Source of the DNA: Oscillospiraceae bacterium
GTDB taxonomy: Bacteria; Bacillota; Clostridia; Oscillospirales; Oscillospiraceae
Direction of reading: 5' to 3'
DNA length: 64,000 bases
NCBI GenBank assembly: GCA_017458335.1
Contig: JAFTFT010000023.1
Coordinates: 1-64,000, forward strand
The translations under genes and the position numbers were made by a program. The notes under the pieces are model-generated. The model saw nothing but the letters and a program-made list of their open reading frames with translations. It had not been told where the DNA came from and searched no databases. Position 1 is the first letter of the stretch; each line of letters starts with the position of its first letter. Below are positions 7,981 to 16,440 of the stretch, one piece after another.

Positions 7981-9834
7981 TTATGTTTTGACCTCTACTT
8001 TTGTCAGATCGACCCAGATCACCGGCCTGACAGCAATCGCATTATTGTTGCACCATGTACCACTGTACAGATTTCCTTCATAGCTGCAGTACGCTGCATT
8101 TTCCTGTGTTTCTCCCGGTGAACGAAGCCACCAATGGCATCTTCCCTCTTCGCTCAGCCAGGTCCCTGTTGACAGGGCATATTGCGTTGGTACACACCGT
8201 CTTGCATCGCTGTTTGCGAAATACTGTCTGGCTTCACGATAACTGAGAAGGAAAACCCTGTCCGTTGTGTCTTTTCCACCAGATGTAGGCCAATCTATGT
8301 TGATCTGCGTGTCATTTTTTATCAGCGAGTTACCATTTGCGCTTTGTTCATCCTCATTGAAAGCAGAAGAGACGAATTCTTCGTTCAGCCATTTTCGAAG
8401 GCTGCAACCTTCCCATGTAATGTTCTGCAAGTTTTCGTGATACGGCTTCGTATCTATTGCATACTTTGTGATAAGCAAAGCATATTTGTCTGAAATCGTA
8501 AGAACGATCCACTCAAGGTCTTCTTTCCCGTTGTCCAGATTTCCATCCTGCTCATAGCGTCCAAAAACCAGTGTTTCGCCAACATTCGCGACAGACTCCG
8601 CAGAGACAAAGCTCATCTTGCTTAAGACGCGATCCTGGCTTTCGAGTTTGACTTTCACCCATTGATTTTTTGTCCCGCGATACTGGATCAATCCAGATTG
8701 CGCTTCCAATGCAGGACAATTAAGAAATGCACCAGCTCCGATAGCCTGAACACTAGTAGGAATTGAAATATTGGACAGTCCTTTGCAGCTGTTGAATGCG
8801 CTAAAACCTATCTCAATTAATCCATCTGGCAGATAGACTCTGTTCAAGCTAAACGCATATTCAAAGGCACCAGCTCCGATCCTCAAAAGACTGTCAGGAA
8901 AAACAACATCAGTAGCATCTGATTCATAGAAGGCATAATCACCTATCTCCTGTATCCCAGCTGGAATCATGTACGCTCCTTCTCTTCCGCTTGGATATTG
9001 CAGCAGATTTTTTCCGCTCTTATCAAACAAAACACCGTCAACTGATTTATATACCGGGTTATCCTCATCAACAATGATAGCTTTTAATGTAGAGCAGCGA
9101 AAGCTGTTTGCACAAATTGACATGGAATCAGTTGCGCCTCCAGTAGCCAGTTCAGTAACTGTTTTGGGTATAAAGACTTCTTCCAGCGGGCAACCATCAA
9201 ATGCGAGTTCTCCGATTAATTCAACCCCTTCTGGTATTGTAACCGTTCTTAAAGAATCACAGGCGGCAAATGTGGAGCCTCCTATTGCTTTTATACCTGG
9301 TGGCAATTCGATATACGCCAGAGACCGGCACAAATAGAATGCTCCATATCCAATCTCCGTCACAGTCTTCGGTATTATAATCTCTACCAGCTCAGAGCAG
9401 GAATCAAATGCCCCCGGGCCGATGCAGGTTAGACTGTTCGGTAAAACAACTTTCTTCAGATTGAAGCACGACGAAAAGGAGGCATTTCCAATTCTTGTTA
9501 TCCCCTCGCCGATCACGACTGTAGCGATCTCTGTTTTAAACTTTTCCCAAGGAGGTCTTTCCGCCAGGGAATAATTCCCCATAGCGCCTTCACCAGTTAC
9601 ATAGAGCGTCCCGGTTTCTTCATCAAAGTTCCAGGAAACAGATTCCGGCCTCATCGTTTCAGTCGGCTCTTCGGCAACAGTGTTTCTGCTGCGATTATCC
9701 ATCTTCAACAGTGTCGCTCCAAGAAAAACCAAGATAAATGCACTGGCAAACGAAGCAATGAATAGTACTGCTACCTTTTTTGAAGAAAATGATTTTTGCT
9801 TTTTCTTTCGGTTATTGGATAAGCTTGATTGCAT
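7981..9834 (-). CDS. membrane-anchored BspA-like leucine-rich-repeat protein with C-terminal DUF6273 domain
   Basis: A 617-residue protein. A basic N-terminus and one membrane segment (about residues 20-42) anchor it. From about 80 to 390 it has many LRR_5/BspA-type repeats with the pattern I-x-x-x-A-F-x-x-C-x-x-L. The last ~200 residues resemble DUF6273 (FGRYEQDG, WIVL, the LLITKYAID strand, WWLRSPG, VRPVIWVDL). BspA-type repeats mediate surface adhesion in gut and oral bacteria, and DUF6273 is frequent in clostridial surface proteins of unknown role. GGAG precedes the ATG at 9834. Likely surface-exposed and part of the same transcription block. Confidence 0.85.
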   Translation of the reverse strand: MQSSLSNNRKKKQKSFSSKKVAVLFIASFASAFILVFLGATLLKMDNRSRNTVAEEPTETMRPESVSWNFDEETGTLYVTGEGAMGNYSLAERPPWEKFKTEIATVVIGEGITRIGNASFSSCFNLKKVVLPNSLTCIGPGAFDSCSELVEIIIPKTVTEIGYGAFYLCRSLAYIELPPGIKAIGGSTFAACDSLRTVTIPEGVELIGELAFDGCPLEEVFIPKTVTELATGGATDSMSICANSFRCSTLKAIIVDEDNPVYKSVDGVLFDKSGKNLLQYPSGREGAYMIPAGIQEIGDYAFYESDATDVVFPDSLLRIGAGAFEYAFSLNRVYLPDGLIEIGFSAFNSCKGLSNISIPTSVQAIGAGAFLNCPALEAQSGLIQYRGTKNQWVKVKLESQDRVLSKMSFVSAESVANVGETLVFGRYEQDGNLDNGKEDLEWIVLTISDKYALLITKYAIDTKPYHENLQNITWEGCSLRKWLNEEFVSSAFNEDEQSANGNSLIKNDTQINIDWPTSGGKDTTDRVFLLSYREARQYFANSDARRCVPTQYALSTGTWLSEEGRCHWWLRSPGETQENAAYCSYEGNLYSGTWCNNNAIAVRPVIWVDLTKVEVKT

Positions 9835-9912
9835 GATTGTTCACTCCATGGCGTCATTATTTCTCATTCCGAATTTTGAAAACCATAGGGAGAAGATCGC
9901 GAGCTCCCTATT

Positions 9913-11007
9913 TTATGGTGCGTTGTTGCCCCTGGCGCCACCATATTCATCTATCGAAACATTCAGCGGGAAACATTCATCGCCATCGAAAAAGAGTCTG
10001 AACGCATTCTCTCCAATATACCCATACTCATCGCTGTAAGAATACATCACACCTGCCGAATCGACATTCGTTATTGCACTATATTCATCGACATAAGCGT
10101 ATATCGTCCCCGCCTGCTCACTCAAAATAATTAGAAATGTGTTTGTGCTGAACGGTCCGTCTTTTCTTCTGTGGCTCAGAATGTATTCCAATTTGCCGTC
10201 CTGATTTACATCTGCAAGATATGCCCGAAATTCGCCGTAGCTTTTCGGTTCTTCCGGTGTTGATACAATCAATTGCGACAGCAGATCTTTAAAGCCTATC
10301 ATTGAGACTTTCTTCTCACTTAGAATAAAAGCTGACCGGCTGGTGACTACTTTCTTGACTGGAGAATTACTGTTCGTCACAGTTTCATAAAAACTCGGGT
10401 CGTCATTGGGGAATCGATATTCTGTATTATTCTTAATTTCAAATGCCCATTTCTCATATGACTTTACAGGATAATCCAGATAAGCTGGAAATTCTGTGAC
10501 AACGACTGACCCCGGGGAATAATCCTGGACCGGCCGATACCAAACGCCTTTTTCTATCGGAATAAACTCTTCGTAAAACGCTTCCGTTTTCAAAGCATTA
10601 TTCTCAATCATCCATTTTTCTGCTTTTGCATGACGCATATGAGAGTATACCAGCAGGACACCATTCTTTTCTTGATATGAATATAGCGCAGCACTTCCAG
10701 AAAAAATTCTTCCCAAACATACTGTATTTCCATCTTTAGTCGTATAAACATCGTAAAAGGAGGTCGCCGTTGATATTCCATAGCGTAAGAAGAGCTCTGG
10801 AATTCCGTCTTTATCAACATCATAGAGGCAATAGGTTGTCAATCGCTCTTCTCCTTCGTTCAAAGCTTTTCCATTCTCCAGATGAATCATGGCTAAATAT
10901 GCGTCTTTCCATGCCTCTTGCGGTTCTGCCTCCGCACTCGTGGGAAGAAAACTAACAGCAAAAATCAAGAAGAAACAAATGGTCAATACAACGACTTCTC
11001 TTTTCAT
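9913..11007 (-). CDS. secreted protein with acidic calcium-loop-like repeats
   Basis: A 364-residue protein starting with a clear signal peptide (MKREVVVLTICFFLIF then a cut after AEA). Two acidic loops, DVDKDGIPELFL near residue 68 and DVNQDGKLEYIL near 270, resemble the calcium-binding loops of FG-GAP/VCBS or dockerin-type repeats. No enzymatic motif was recognised. CGGAGG precedes the ATG at 11007. It is the first gene of the minus-strand block, so expression of the block probably begins in the 11008-11190 region. Function unknown; extracellular location is well supported. Confidence 0.75.
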   Translation of the reverse strand: MKREVVVLTICFFLIFAVSFLPTSAEAEPQEAWKDAYLAMIHLENGKALNEGEERLTTYCLYDVDKDGIPELFLRYGISTATSFYDVYTTKDGNTVCLGRIFSGSAALYSYQEKNGVLLVYSHMRHAKAEKWMIENNALKTEAFYEEFIPIEKGVWYRPVQDYSPGSVVVTEFPAYLDYPVKSYEKWAFEIKNNTEYRFPNDDPSFYETVTNSNSPVKKVVTSRSAFILSEKKVSMIGFKDLLSQLIVSTPEEPKSYGEFRAYLADVNQDGKLEYILSHRRKDGPFSTNTFLIILSEQAGTIYAYVDEYSAITNVDSAGVMYSYSDEYGYIGENAFRLFFDGDECFPLNVSIDEYGGARGNNAP

Positions 11008-11191
11008 TCAGTCTTTCCTCCGTATTTGCAGCAACCTATACTATACCTCATAACTGTGTTTCTAAGAGTGATTCTCCAGAAACTGGCCCTGATTAAGCAC
11101 TGTCTCTGTCCAGAAGCTGTCTCCTATAAGTAATAAGAATAATATCATTACATCCGTAAAAGTGCAAGATTATTATCAATTATAAGTTTCA

Positions 11192-11212
11192 AGCAACTTG
11201 CTCGAGTATAAT
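11192..11212 (+). promoter_or_regulatory. -10 element with adjacent AGCAA-C-TTGCT palindrome, upstream of the XRE gene
   Basis: TATAAT at 11207-11212 lies 68 bases before the XRE-family start. Just upstream, at 11192-11202, is the perfect small palindrome AGCAACTTGCT, in the spacer where a repressor would block polymerase. The matching -35 is weak (AAGTTT). Autoregulation by the XRE protein is inferred from position only. Confidence 0.5.
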
Positions 11213-11280
11213 AAAGTAACAATTCTTAAATATTGGTATCTGCATGTTGCTCAAAGTGCCACCAGCAGGAGGTGCAACAC

Positions 11281-11583
11281 ATGATTGGTGAACGTCTTGC
11301 CGAAGTGCGGAAAGACCATAATGATCGACAGGTGGATCTCGCACAAAAACTGAATGTAACGCTATACACAATCCGCAGCTGGGAGCAAGAAAAGAGTTCT
11401 CCCTCGCACGAAATGCTTGTTCAAATCTGTCGTCTTTATCATGTCTCAGCCGACTATCTCCTCGGTCTGTCGGACCATGATCCTCTTTTTTATAGATCTG
11501 AGCCTTTATCAGAAGCTAACCGCAACTTACAGCTCGTTCACGAATTTGCAGAGTTTCTTCAACAGAAAAATAACATAACATGA
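11281..11583 (+). CDS. XRE-family helix-turn-helix transcriptional regulator
   Basis: A 100-residue DNA-binding protein. The HTH_3 domain covers residues 4-60, with QVDLAQKLNVTLYTIRSWE as the helix-turn-helix. LYHVSADYLLGL is the typical end of this domain, and a short helical tail follows. AGGAGG stands seven bases before the ATG at 11281. It is divergent from the zinc-ribbon/kinase block and sits at the edge of the AT-rich segment, so it is a plausible regulator of that block and of itself. No peptidase or signal domain is attached. Confidence 0.88.
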   Translation: MIGERLAEVRKDHNDRQVDLAQKLNVTLYTIRSWEQEKSSPSHEMLVQICRLYHVSADYLLGLSDHDPLFYRSEPLSEANRNLQLVHEFAEFLQQKNNIT

Positions 11584-11617
11584 AATCTCACTGTAAATTT
11601 GGCTGTTCTGCCAAAAA

Positions 11618-11663
11618 GAAAGACTGCCTATCAGTACCCGTTTTACCTGATAGGCAGTCTTTC
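11618..11663 (+). terminator. strong hairpin terminator after the XRE gene
   Basis: A perfect 17-bp stem (11618-11634 with 11647-11663) encloses a 12-base loop. It begins 35 bases after the XRE stop codon. The T-rich 3' side (TCTTTC) supports intrinsic termination. Confidence 0.8.
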
Positions 11664-11826
11664 TCATAGATTTTAACTACATAAATATTGATATTAATAT
11701 AGATCTATGATATAGTCTATTCTAAAGAAGTTGAGGGATTGGATGCTATTGTCCGTACAATGAATCATCTGGTTTCTATTTCTGCATTCAACAAATGAGA
11801 AGCCGGGGCGATCTTCTCTTCTGTCA
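11664..11826. other. non-coding, AT-rich stretch at an island boundary
   Basis: No convincing gene is seen here. A short open stretch on the plus strand ends at the TGA near 11799 but has no start codon with a ribosome site, and could be a leftover gene end. Base composition changes sharply from AT-rich to GC-rich just after this point. Confidence 0.4.
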
Positions 11827-11870
11827 AAACGACCGGGGCCGCGTCTGATCTGACGCGGTCCCGGTCGTTT
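11827..11870 (-). terminator. intrinsic terminator of the acyl-CoA synthetase operon
   Basis: A 19-bp stem (11827-11845 with 11852-11870, one G-T type mismatch) has a six-base loop. On the minus strand it is followed by a T-run and begins 37 bases after the ligase stop. Confidence 0.85.
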
Positions 11871-11907
11871 CCATGCGCTGTATGCTGTTGAAAGAGGATG
11901 CCGGCTC

Positions 11908-13491
11908 CTATGCGATGCCCAGCTCCGCCCGGGCGCGGGCCGCCGTAGCGGCCGAGTCAACCTTTCCGGTCCCGTTAAGCGGAAGCCTGTCGAAGAAAAG
12001 GATATACTTCGGGATCTTGTACGCCGCCACCTGTTCCCGGAGATGACTGCGGATCTCCTCCTCCGAGACCGACATGTTCTCATGGAGCACGACGCAGGCG
12101 CAGCCCTCTTCTCCGTAGTGCACATCCGGCACCGGAATCATCCGGCAGGTGTCCACCTGCGGCAGCGCGCAGATCTCGTTCTCCACCTCCACGGGGCTGA
12201 TCTTCTCACCGCCCCGGTTGATGAGTTCCTTGATTCTGCCCCGGAGAATGATGTCTCCGTCCTCGTCCAGTTCTCCGAGGTCCCCGGTATGCAGCCATCC
12301 CTCCGCATCAATGGCCTTCGCGGTCTGCTCCGGCTGGTGGTAGTAGCCCTGCATCACGAGATAGCCCTTGATGCAGATTTCTCCCACCTTGCCAGGGGCC
12401 AGCGCTTCCCCGGTCTCCAGGTCGGCGATCTTGCCCTCCACGTGGTTCATGAAATGCCCGATCGTCGTGCTTCGCTTTTCCATGCTGTCATCCAGGCTGC
12501 ACACCGTCAGACCGGCGGTGGACTCGGTCTGGCCAAGACTTGACGCCAGCGTCATCCCGAAGCCTTCTTCGATCCGGACAAAATCATTGGGCGGATAGCT
12601 TGCCCCGCCGATGATGCCGACCCGAAGGCTGCTGATATCGTAGTCGGCGAAATCCTTTCTTGCCATGATGGCCCGGTACATGGAGGGCACCGCATGCAGA
12701 ACCGTGCAGCGGTGCTGCTGAATCGCCCGCAGGATCGAGCTCGTATGCCGGTTATCCGGCAGGCAGATGCACCCGCCGACCGCCGTCGCTGCCATGATGT
12801 TGGTGGAGATCGTAAAGCAGTGGAACATCGGAACCGCGACGCAGAACACATCCTCATAAGTAGCCGCGAAGTCGTTCGCCTGCTGGATTCCGCCGTTCAC
12901 ACGGGAGAAGTGGCTGGTCATCACCGGTTTGGGAAGCCCCGTGCTGCCGGAGGTGAAGATGATCACCGCCGTATCATCGCAGCGAACCTGCTTCTCTGCC
13001 GCCGCAACGGCGTCTTCGTCTGCCCGCTCCTCCGCCCGGAGCGGCGGATAAGCAGCCGAGGCCGTTCTCCCGACCGTGAAAACGCCCTCCGTGACGGTCG
13101 GGAGGCTGCCCAGCGCACTCACATCCGCGGCCAGGTCCCTGTCCTTCTGATAGGAAGCTCCGATACAGATGAGCTTCGGATCTCCGAGCCGAAGCACCGT
13201 CTCCAGGTCGGTCCGGACCAGGGCGGTATTGACCATGACGGCCACGGCGCCGATCCGCTGGATGGCGAAAAACAGCGCCAGAACCTCGGCCTCGGCCTCA
13301 CCGAACAGCGCGACATGGTCGCCGCGGACGACGCCCTGCCGAAGCAGCGCGGCCGCGTAGCGGTCCGTCAGTTCGTCAAACTGTCGATACGTGAGCCTGA
13401 TCTCGCGGTCGATCACCGCCATGCGGTTCGGAAACAGCGCCGTCGTTCTGCGCAGCAGCCCGCCCACCGTGATATATTCCAAAGGAAGCAT
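11908..13491 (-). CDS. AMP-dependent acyl-CoA synthetase/ligase (ANL superfamily)
   Basis: A 527-residue adenylate-forming enzyme. The phosphate loop reads FTSGSTGLPKP, the A5-type motif LGQTEST follows, the adenylate motif appears as WLHTGDLG, the hinge as GRIKELINRGGEKISP, and the C-terminal catalytic lysine as NGTGKVD. These steps activate a carboxylic acid with ATP and pass it to CoA. The ATG at 13491 has GGAGG upstream; a farther in-frame ATG at 13554 lacks one. It is the last gene of a minus-strand group starting near 16190. The acid used cannot be read from the sequence; medium or aryl acids are both possible. Confidence 0.9.
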   Translation of the reverse strand: MLPLEYITVGGLLRRTTALFPNRMAVIDREIRLTYRQFDELTDRYAAALLRQGVVRGDHVALFGEAEAEVLALFFAIQRIGAVAVMVNTALVRTDLETVLRLGDPKLICIGASYQKDRDLAADVSALGSLPTVTEGVFTVGRTASAAYPPLRAEERADEDAVAAAEKQVRCDDTAVIIFTSGSTGLPKPVMTSHFSRVNGGIQQANDFAATYEDVFCVAVPMFHCFTISTNIMAATAVGGCICLPDNRHTSSILRAIQQHRCTVLHAVPSMYRAIMARKDFADYDISSLRVGIIGGASYPPNDFVRIEEGFGMTLASSLGQTESTAGLTVCSLDDSMEKRSTTIGHFMNHVEGKIADLETGEALAPGKVGEICIKGYLVMQGYYHQPEQTAKAIDAEGWLHTGDLGELDEDGDIILRGRIKELINRGGEKISPVEVENEICALPQVDTCRMIPVPDVHYGEEGCACVVLHENMSVSEEEIRSHLREQVAAYKIPKYILFFDRLPLNGTGKVDSAATAARARAELGIA

Positions 13492-13560
13492 AGGACACCT
13501 CCGTTGTGTCAGCAGATTAAAAATGATTCTACCACGTTTCCACGCCTGAGGCAATCAGAT

Positions 13561-13965
13561 TTATGCAGTTGCGTATAGTTCCTGCTCCACCACGCACCTG
13601 TTCTTGATGGTCCCCACCAGTGCCTGCAGCGCGTCGATGACATGCGGCCGGATATCTCCGCCAACCAGGACAAACATGATGTCGTCGCCGAGCGTCAGTT
13701 CGCCTTCATTGAGCCAGACCCGGATATAATAGATTCCGTCCATCCGCTTTGCCTCCGCGATGGCCTGTTCCACCTTCTCCGCGTCATACCGGAAGATCAT
13801 TCCCGTCACGGGTTCGGTGTTCTCCTGCCCCTGACGGACCTTTGCCTTTGCGGTCTGGCGAACGGTCCCGTTGTGTACGAGAAACATTCCGCAGTCTGCC
13901 GCGGCGGGGTCTGCTTTCGCCTCTTTCAGCCACTGATCGATGGACGGGGCTTCTTTCTTCTTCAT
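13561..13965 (-). CDS. MoaE-like (molybdopterin synthase large-subunit family) protein, orphan
   Basis: A 134-residue protein resembling molybdopterin synthase catalytic subunit. It has a central FRYDAEKVEQAI segment, a beta-strand carrying YYIRVWLNEGELTLGDD, and a C-terminal ALVGTIKNRCVVEQELY that matches the Lys-containing active-site end of MoaE. The usual HR-x-G motif is poorly kept. No MoaD, MoaA, MoaC or molybdoenzyme gene is in the window, so a role in cofactor synthesis is uncertain. AAGGA precedes the ATG at 13965. It sits between the ligase and the HdeD-like protein. Confidence 0.6.
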   Translation of the reverse strand: MKKKEAPSIDQWLKEAKADPAAADCGMFLVHNGTVRQTAKAKVRQGQENTEPVTGMIFRYDAEKVEQAIAEAKRMDGIYYIRVWLNEGELTLGDDIMFVLVGGDIRPHVIDALQALVGTIKNRCVVEQELYATA

Positions 13966-13995
13966 CACAATTCCTTCTTTCCGTCAGATGATGGT

Positions 13996-14529
13996 TTACT
14001 GAATATATACGATCGCCGTTCTCCGAAATGCCGACGCGATCCGCAGCACAGCGGAATAGATCAATCCCGCCGCGTAAATATATACCAGGATATTCGGTCT
14101 GCCGATGCAGAAAATGCTGGCGAGTCCAAAGAGAACATCCGCGGCCCCGATCGCCATTTTCAATTTCCAGGAGCCCGCCTCCATCTGTCTTGCTTCTCTC
14201 GCGCCCAGAATCTCGATTACTCCTGAGATCAGATTCGCAGCCAGCAGATACAGCACCAGGTAGAAGATCGGCACATTGTCCAGCGACATGAAAAACATCC
14301 CGATATCCAGCAGAATGATACCCTTGTACAACTGCAACTTTCCGCCGACCATGTGCCTGGCCATCGTGATATAATAGGTCAGCGATCCCAGGCCCTTCAG
14401 AATCGTCGTCACGATGATGATCAGGATCATGAGCAGGATGCCGGACGCCGGGCGATAGACCACCAGCGCGCCTGTGGCCAGCATCAGAAGCCCTCCCAGC
14501 AGTTCCCTGGCTCGCTGAAGTTTAGTCAT
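13996..14529 (-). CDS. HdeD/DUF308-like integral membrane protein
   Basis: A 177-residue, strongly hydrophobic protein with about five or six membrane segments arranged in pairs. The GIILLDIGMFFMS-type repeat layout resembles the HdeD/DUF308 family. Such proteins are associated with acid or stress tolerance in other bacteria, but no biochemical activity is known. The start overlaps the stop of the DUF6765 gene by eight bases, so the two are probably coupled. GGGGAG is the ribosome site. Confidence 0.7.
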   Translation of the reverse strand: MTKLQRARELLGGLLMLATGALVVYRPASGILLMILIIIVTTILKGLGSLTYYITMARHMVGGKLQLYKGIILLDIGMFFMSLDNVPIFYLVLYLLAANLISGVIEILGAREARQMEAGSWKLKMAIGAADVLFGLASIFCIGRPNILVYIYAAGLIYSAVLRIASAFRRTAIVYIQ

Positions 14530-15682
14530 GTTTTCCCGCTCCCCTTCTCCGCTCCGTCAGGATGCGGAAATCGCGGATTCCCTGGAAACCCTTTTCCGTG
14601 AAATCCACCGAGATTCCGGCCAGACGGCTTCCGGACCGGTAGATGCTCGCCGTCACCATGCTTTTCTGCCGCAGCGCCGCGAGGATGAACTGTCCAAGAA
14701 ACGTCTCGTCCTTTTCTTTTCCCTCCGCGGCGAGGTATTCCGCCTCCCTGCTTTCGATCTCAAATTCTTCCATCTCGCAGCCTGAGAGCTTCTCTCCGAG
14801 GGCTTTCCAATCCGCACAGGCATCCGGCTGTCTCTTCCGCAGGATGGTCTCGATTTCTTCTCTCCAGGGTTCGACCTCTTCCCAGTCATACCGGTTTTTC
14901 TGAAAAGTCTCTCTCGTTCCCCTCAGGTACTTCATCGCCTCAACCATCTGGGCGAAGGCATGCAGATAGTCCTCCGGATTGTCCTTGACGATCACCCGGT
15001 ATCCGGCCCAGGCCGGGAGATATTCATACTTCATGAAGCTGTAATCCGGCAGATGCCCGGCCCTCCCGTGTCCGAGATTCATGATCGCGGACTCCTCCGG
15101 CTGAAACAGGCTGTTGGTATAGATTCCCGCCTCCAGATCGTCCGGTTTGCTGGTGCTGTGCCGGAACCTGATCTTTCGCTTCGATCCGTCCGGAAGCAGC
15201 TCAAAGAAATAATCATCCGTGTTGTTGATGACCAGCGACGGCGTCCCGGCGAACCAGCTGTGGGCCCAGGTATCCGCCAGCACGTGCATCGCGATCCCCG
15301 CAGCCTCCGGGCCGTTCCCCTTTGCCAGCTCCACCGTGCTTTCGACAAGATCTCCGTTCGGACGGCAGATCAGGCGGTATTTGTTCCGGTACAGTCTGGT
15401 GCAGCCGCTCTTTTCCGCCTGAAGATCGTAAGGCAGGAAATGGAAGGAGGCCCAGATTCTCGTAATATCCTGCAGCCCCAGGAGATCCGTTCTCGCGTTC
15501 GCCATCTCCATGGTCAGCTGGGTTGTCGCCGCCGACCGCGGCGCTTTGAGCTTCACCAGCAGGTTTCTGGAGCAGAGATCCACAAACTGTGCGCTGGTAC
15601 AGATCCGCATGCTCTCCTCATGGCTGTATCCCGCGAGGACAGCCGCGCAGTAGGTCGCGTAATAGTGAAAATCCTTCTGCAT
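14522..15682 (-). CDS. DUF6765-family protein
   Basis: A 386-residue soluble protein. It begins MQKDFHYYATYCAAVLAGYS and includes several conserved-looking His/Trp/Asp clusters (HVLADTWAHSWFAG near residues 145-158, SFMKYEYLPAW, HAFAQMVEAM). This pattern of scattered histidines resembles zinc-dependent phospholipase-C-like or HD-type all-helical folds, a guess from pattern only. It is recognised as the DUF6765 type by its N-terminal motif. The ATG at 15682 lies five bases after the upstream stop with GGGAG before it. Function unknown. Confidence 0.65.
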   Translation of the reverse strand: MQKDFHYYATYCAAVLAGYSHEESMRICTSAQFVDLCSRNLLVKLKAPRSAATTQLTMEMANARTDLLGLQDITRIWASFHFLPYDLQAEKSGCTRLYRNKYRLICRPNGDLVESTVELAKGNGPEAAGIAMHVLADTWAHSWFAGTPSLVINNTDDYFFELLPDGSKRKIRFRHSTSKPDDLEAGIYTNSLFQPEESAIMNLGHGRAGHLPDYSFMKYEYLPAWAGYRVIVKDNPEDYLHAFAQMVEAMKYLRGTRETFQKNRYDWEEVEPWREEIETILRKRQPDACADWKALGEKLSGCEMEEFEIESREAEYLAAEGKEKDETFLGQFILAALRQKSMVTASIYRSGSRLAGISVDFTEKGFQGIRDFRILTERRRGAGKHD

Positions 15683-15686
15683 CTTC

Positions 15687-16190
15687 TCACTCCCGCTCTG
15701 CAAGCTGCCTGCGAAGCTTCCTGACCCGGACAGCGGACCAGCACATCTCAAAGGTAATAACCGCGGATGTGATCTCCACAAACAGCGACGCCAGCAGATC
15801 CAGATTCAGTTCTATGTGGATTCCGGGTATTACGATGGCGCTTGCCGTCAGGGCCAGACCCAGAAATGCAATCAGAAAAGCGACTGCGATATAGCCCGGA
15901 CGTCTTCTCTCTCCTCTTCCTTCCGCGATCGCAGACCGGCCGATATAGAGCCGGACCGCGATTTCAACGACCATGGTGACAGCGATCATGAAGATATATA
16001 CCATCTTCGCGATTGTCTCATTCGCTTCCGGTACCACGATTTCTTCCGTGATACTGCTCCATTGGGCCGTGGTATACAGAATTGTTTTGACGATGCTCCA
16101 GACACCGAAAACCATGACGCCGAGCCCCACGATTTTCAGTGTATCCTGGTTTTTTCTCAATTGGATCTGCAGCGCGTCGTTCTCCTGCAT
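15687..16190 (-). CDS. four-pass membrane protein of unknown function
   Basis: A 167-residue protein with about four hydrophobic segments and a basic C-terminus (RVRKLRRQLAERE). The ATG at 16190 is favoured: AGGGAG precedes it, and a well-formed promoter (16254-16282) lies downstream of the alternative start at 16265. It is the first gene of the minus-strand group that leads into DUF6765, HdeD-like, MoaE-like and ligase genes. No family recognised. Confidence 0.6.
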   Translation of the reverse strand: MQENDALQIQLRKNQDTLKIVGLGVMVFGVWSIVKTILYTTAQWSSITEEIVVPEANETIAKMVYIFMIAVTMVVEIAVRLYIGRSAIAEGRGERRRPGYIAVAFLIAFLGLALTASAIVIPGIHIELNLDLLASLFVEITSAVITFEMCWSAVRVRKLRRQLAERE

Positions 16191-16253
16191 CCGATCTCCC
16201 TCTTTTTCCGTACAGCCGCTGTCGCCGGCGCTTCCCTTTGCATGATTTCCGAT

Positions 16254-16282
16254 ATTATAATCCATTTCCCCTGAAAACTCAA
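16254..16282 (-). promoter_or_regulatory. sigma-A type promoter for the 16190-to-11908 operon
   Basis: Read on the minus strand: TTGAGT (16282-16277), a 17-bp spacer and TATAAT (16259-16254). Transcription would begin near 16247, about 57 bases before the first start codon. Confidence 0.75.
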
Positions 16283-16344
16283 TCGCTTCTGCATTCCGCT
16301 GCCGTTTTCCCGTTCCGTTTCATATACGGGATACAAGCTTTCCC

Positions 16345-16374
16345 TTGACAATTCCCTTTGCAATGATGTATTCT
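16345..16374 (+). promoter_or_regulatory. sigma-A type promoter for the EamA operon
   Basis: TTGACA at 16345-16350, an 18-bp spacer and TATTCT at 16369-16374 give a predicted leader of about 60 bases before the EamA start. It is divergent from the minus-strand promoter at 16254-16282. Confidence 0.7.
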
Positions 16375-16440
16375 TGCACACGGTCTCCCCGGGCGCCGCT
16401 CTGTGGGAGAACGCGACGGACGCAGGAAGTGATACGGTAC

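Noticed and set aside
11694..12125. An Arg-rich 143-codon minus-strand frame at the end of the acyl-CoA synthetase
   Set aside because: Out-of-frame shadow of the ligase C-terminus; it runs through the terminator hairpin at 11827-11870.
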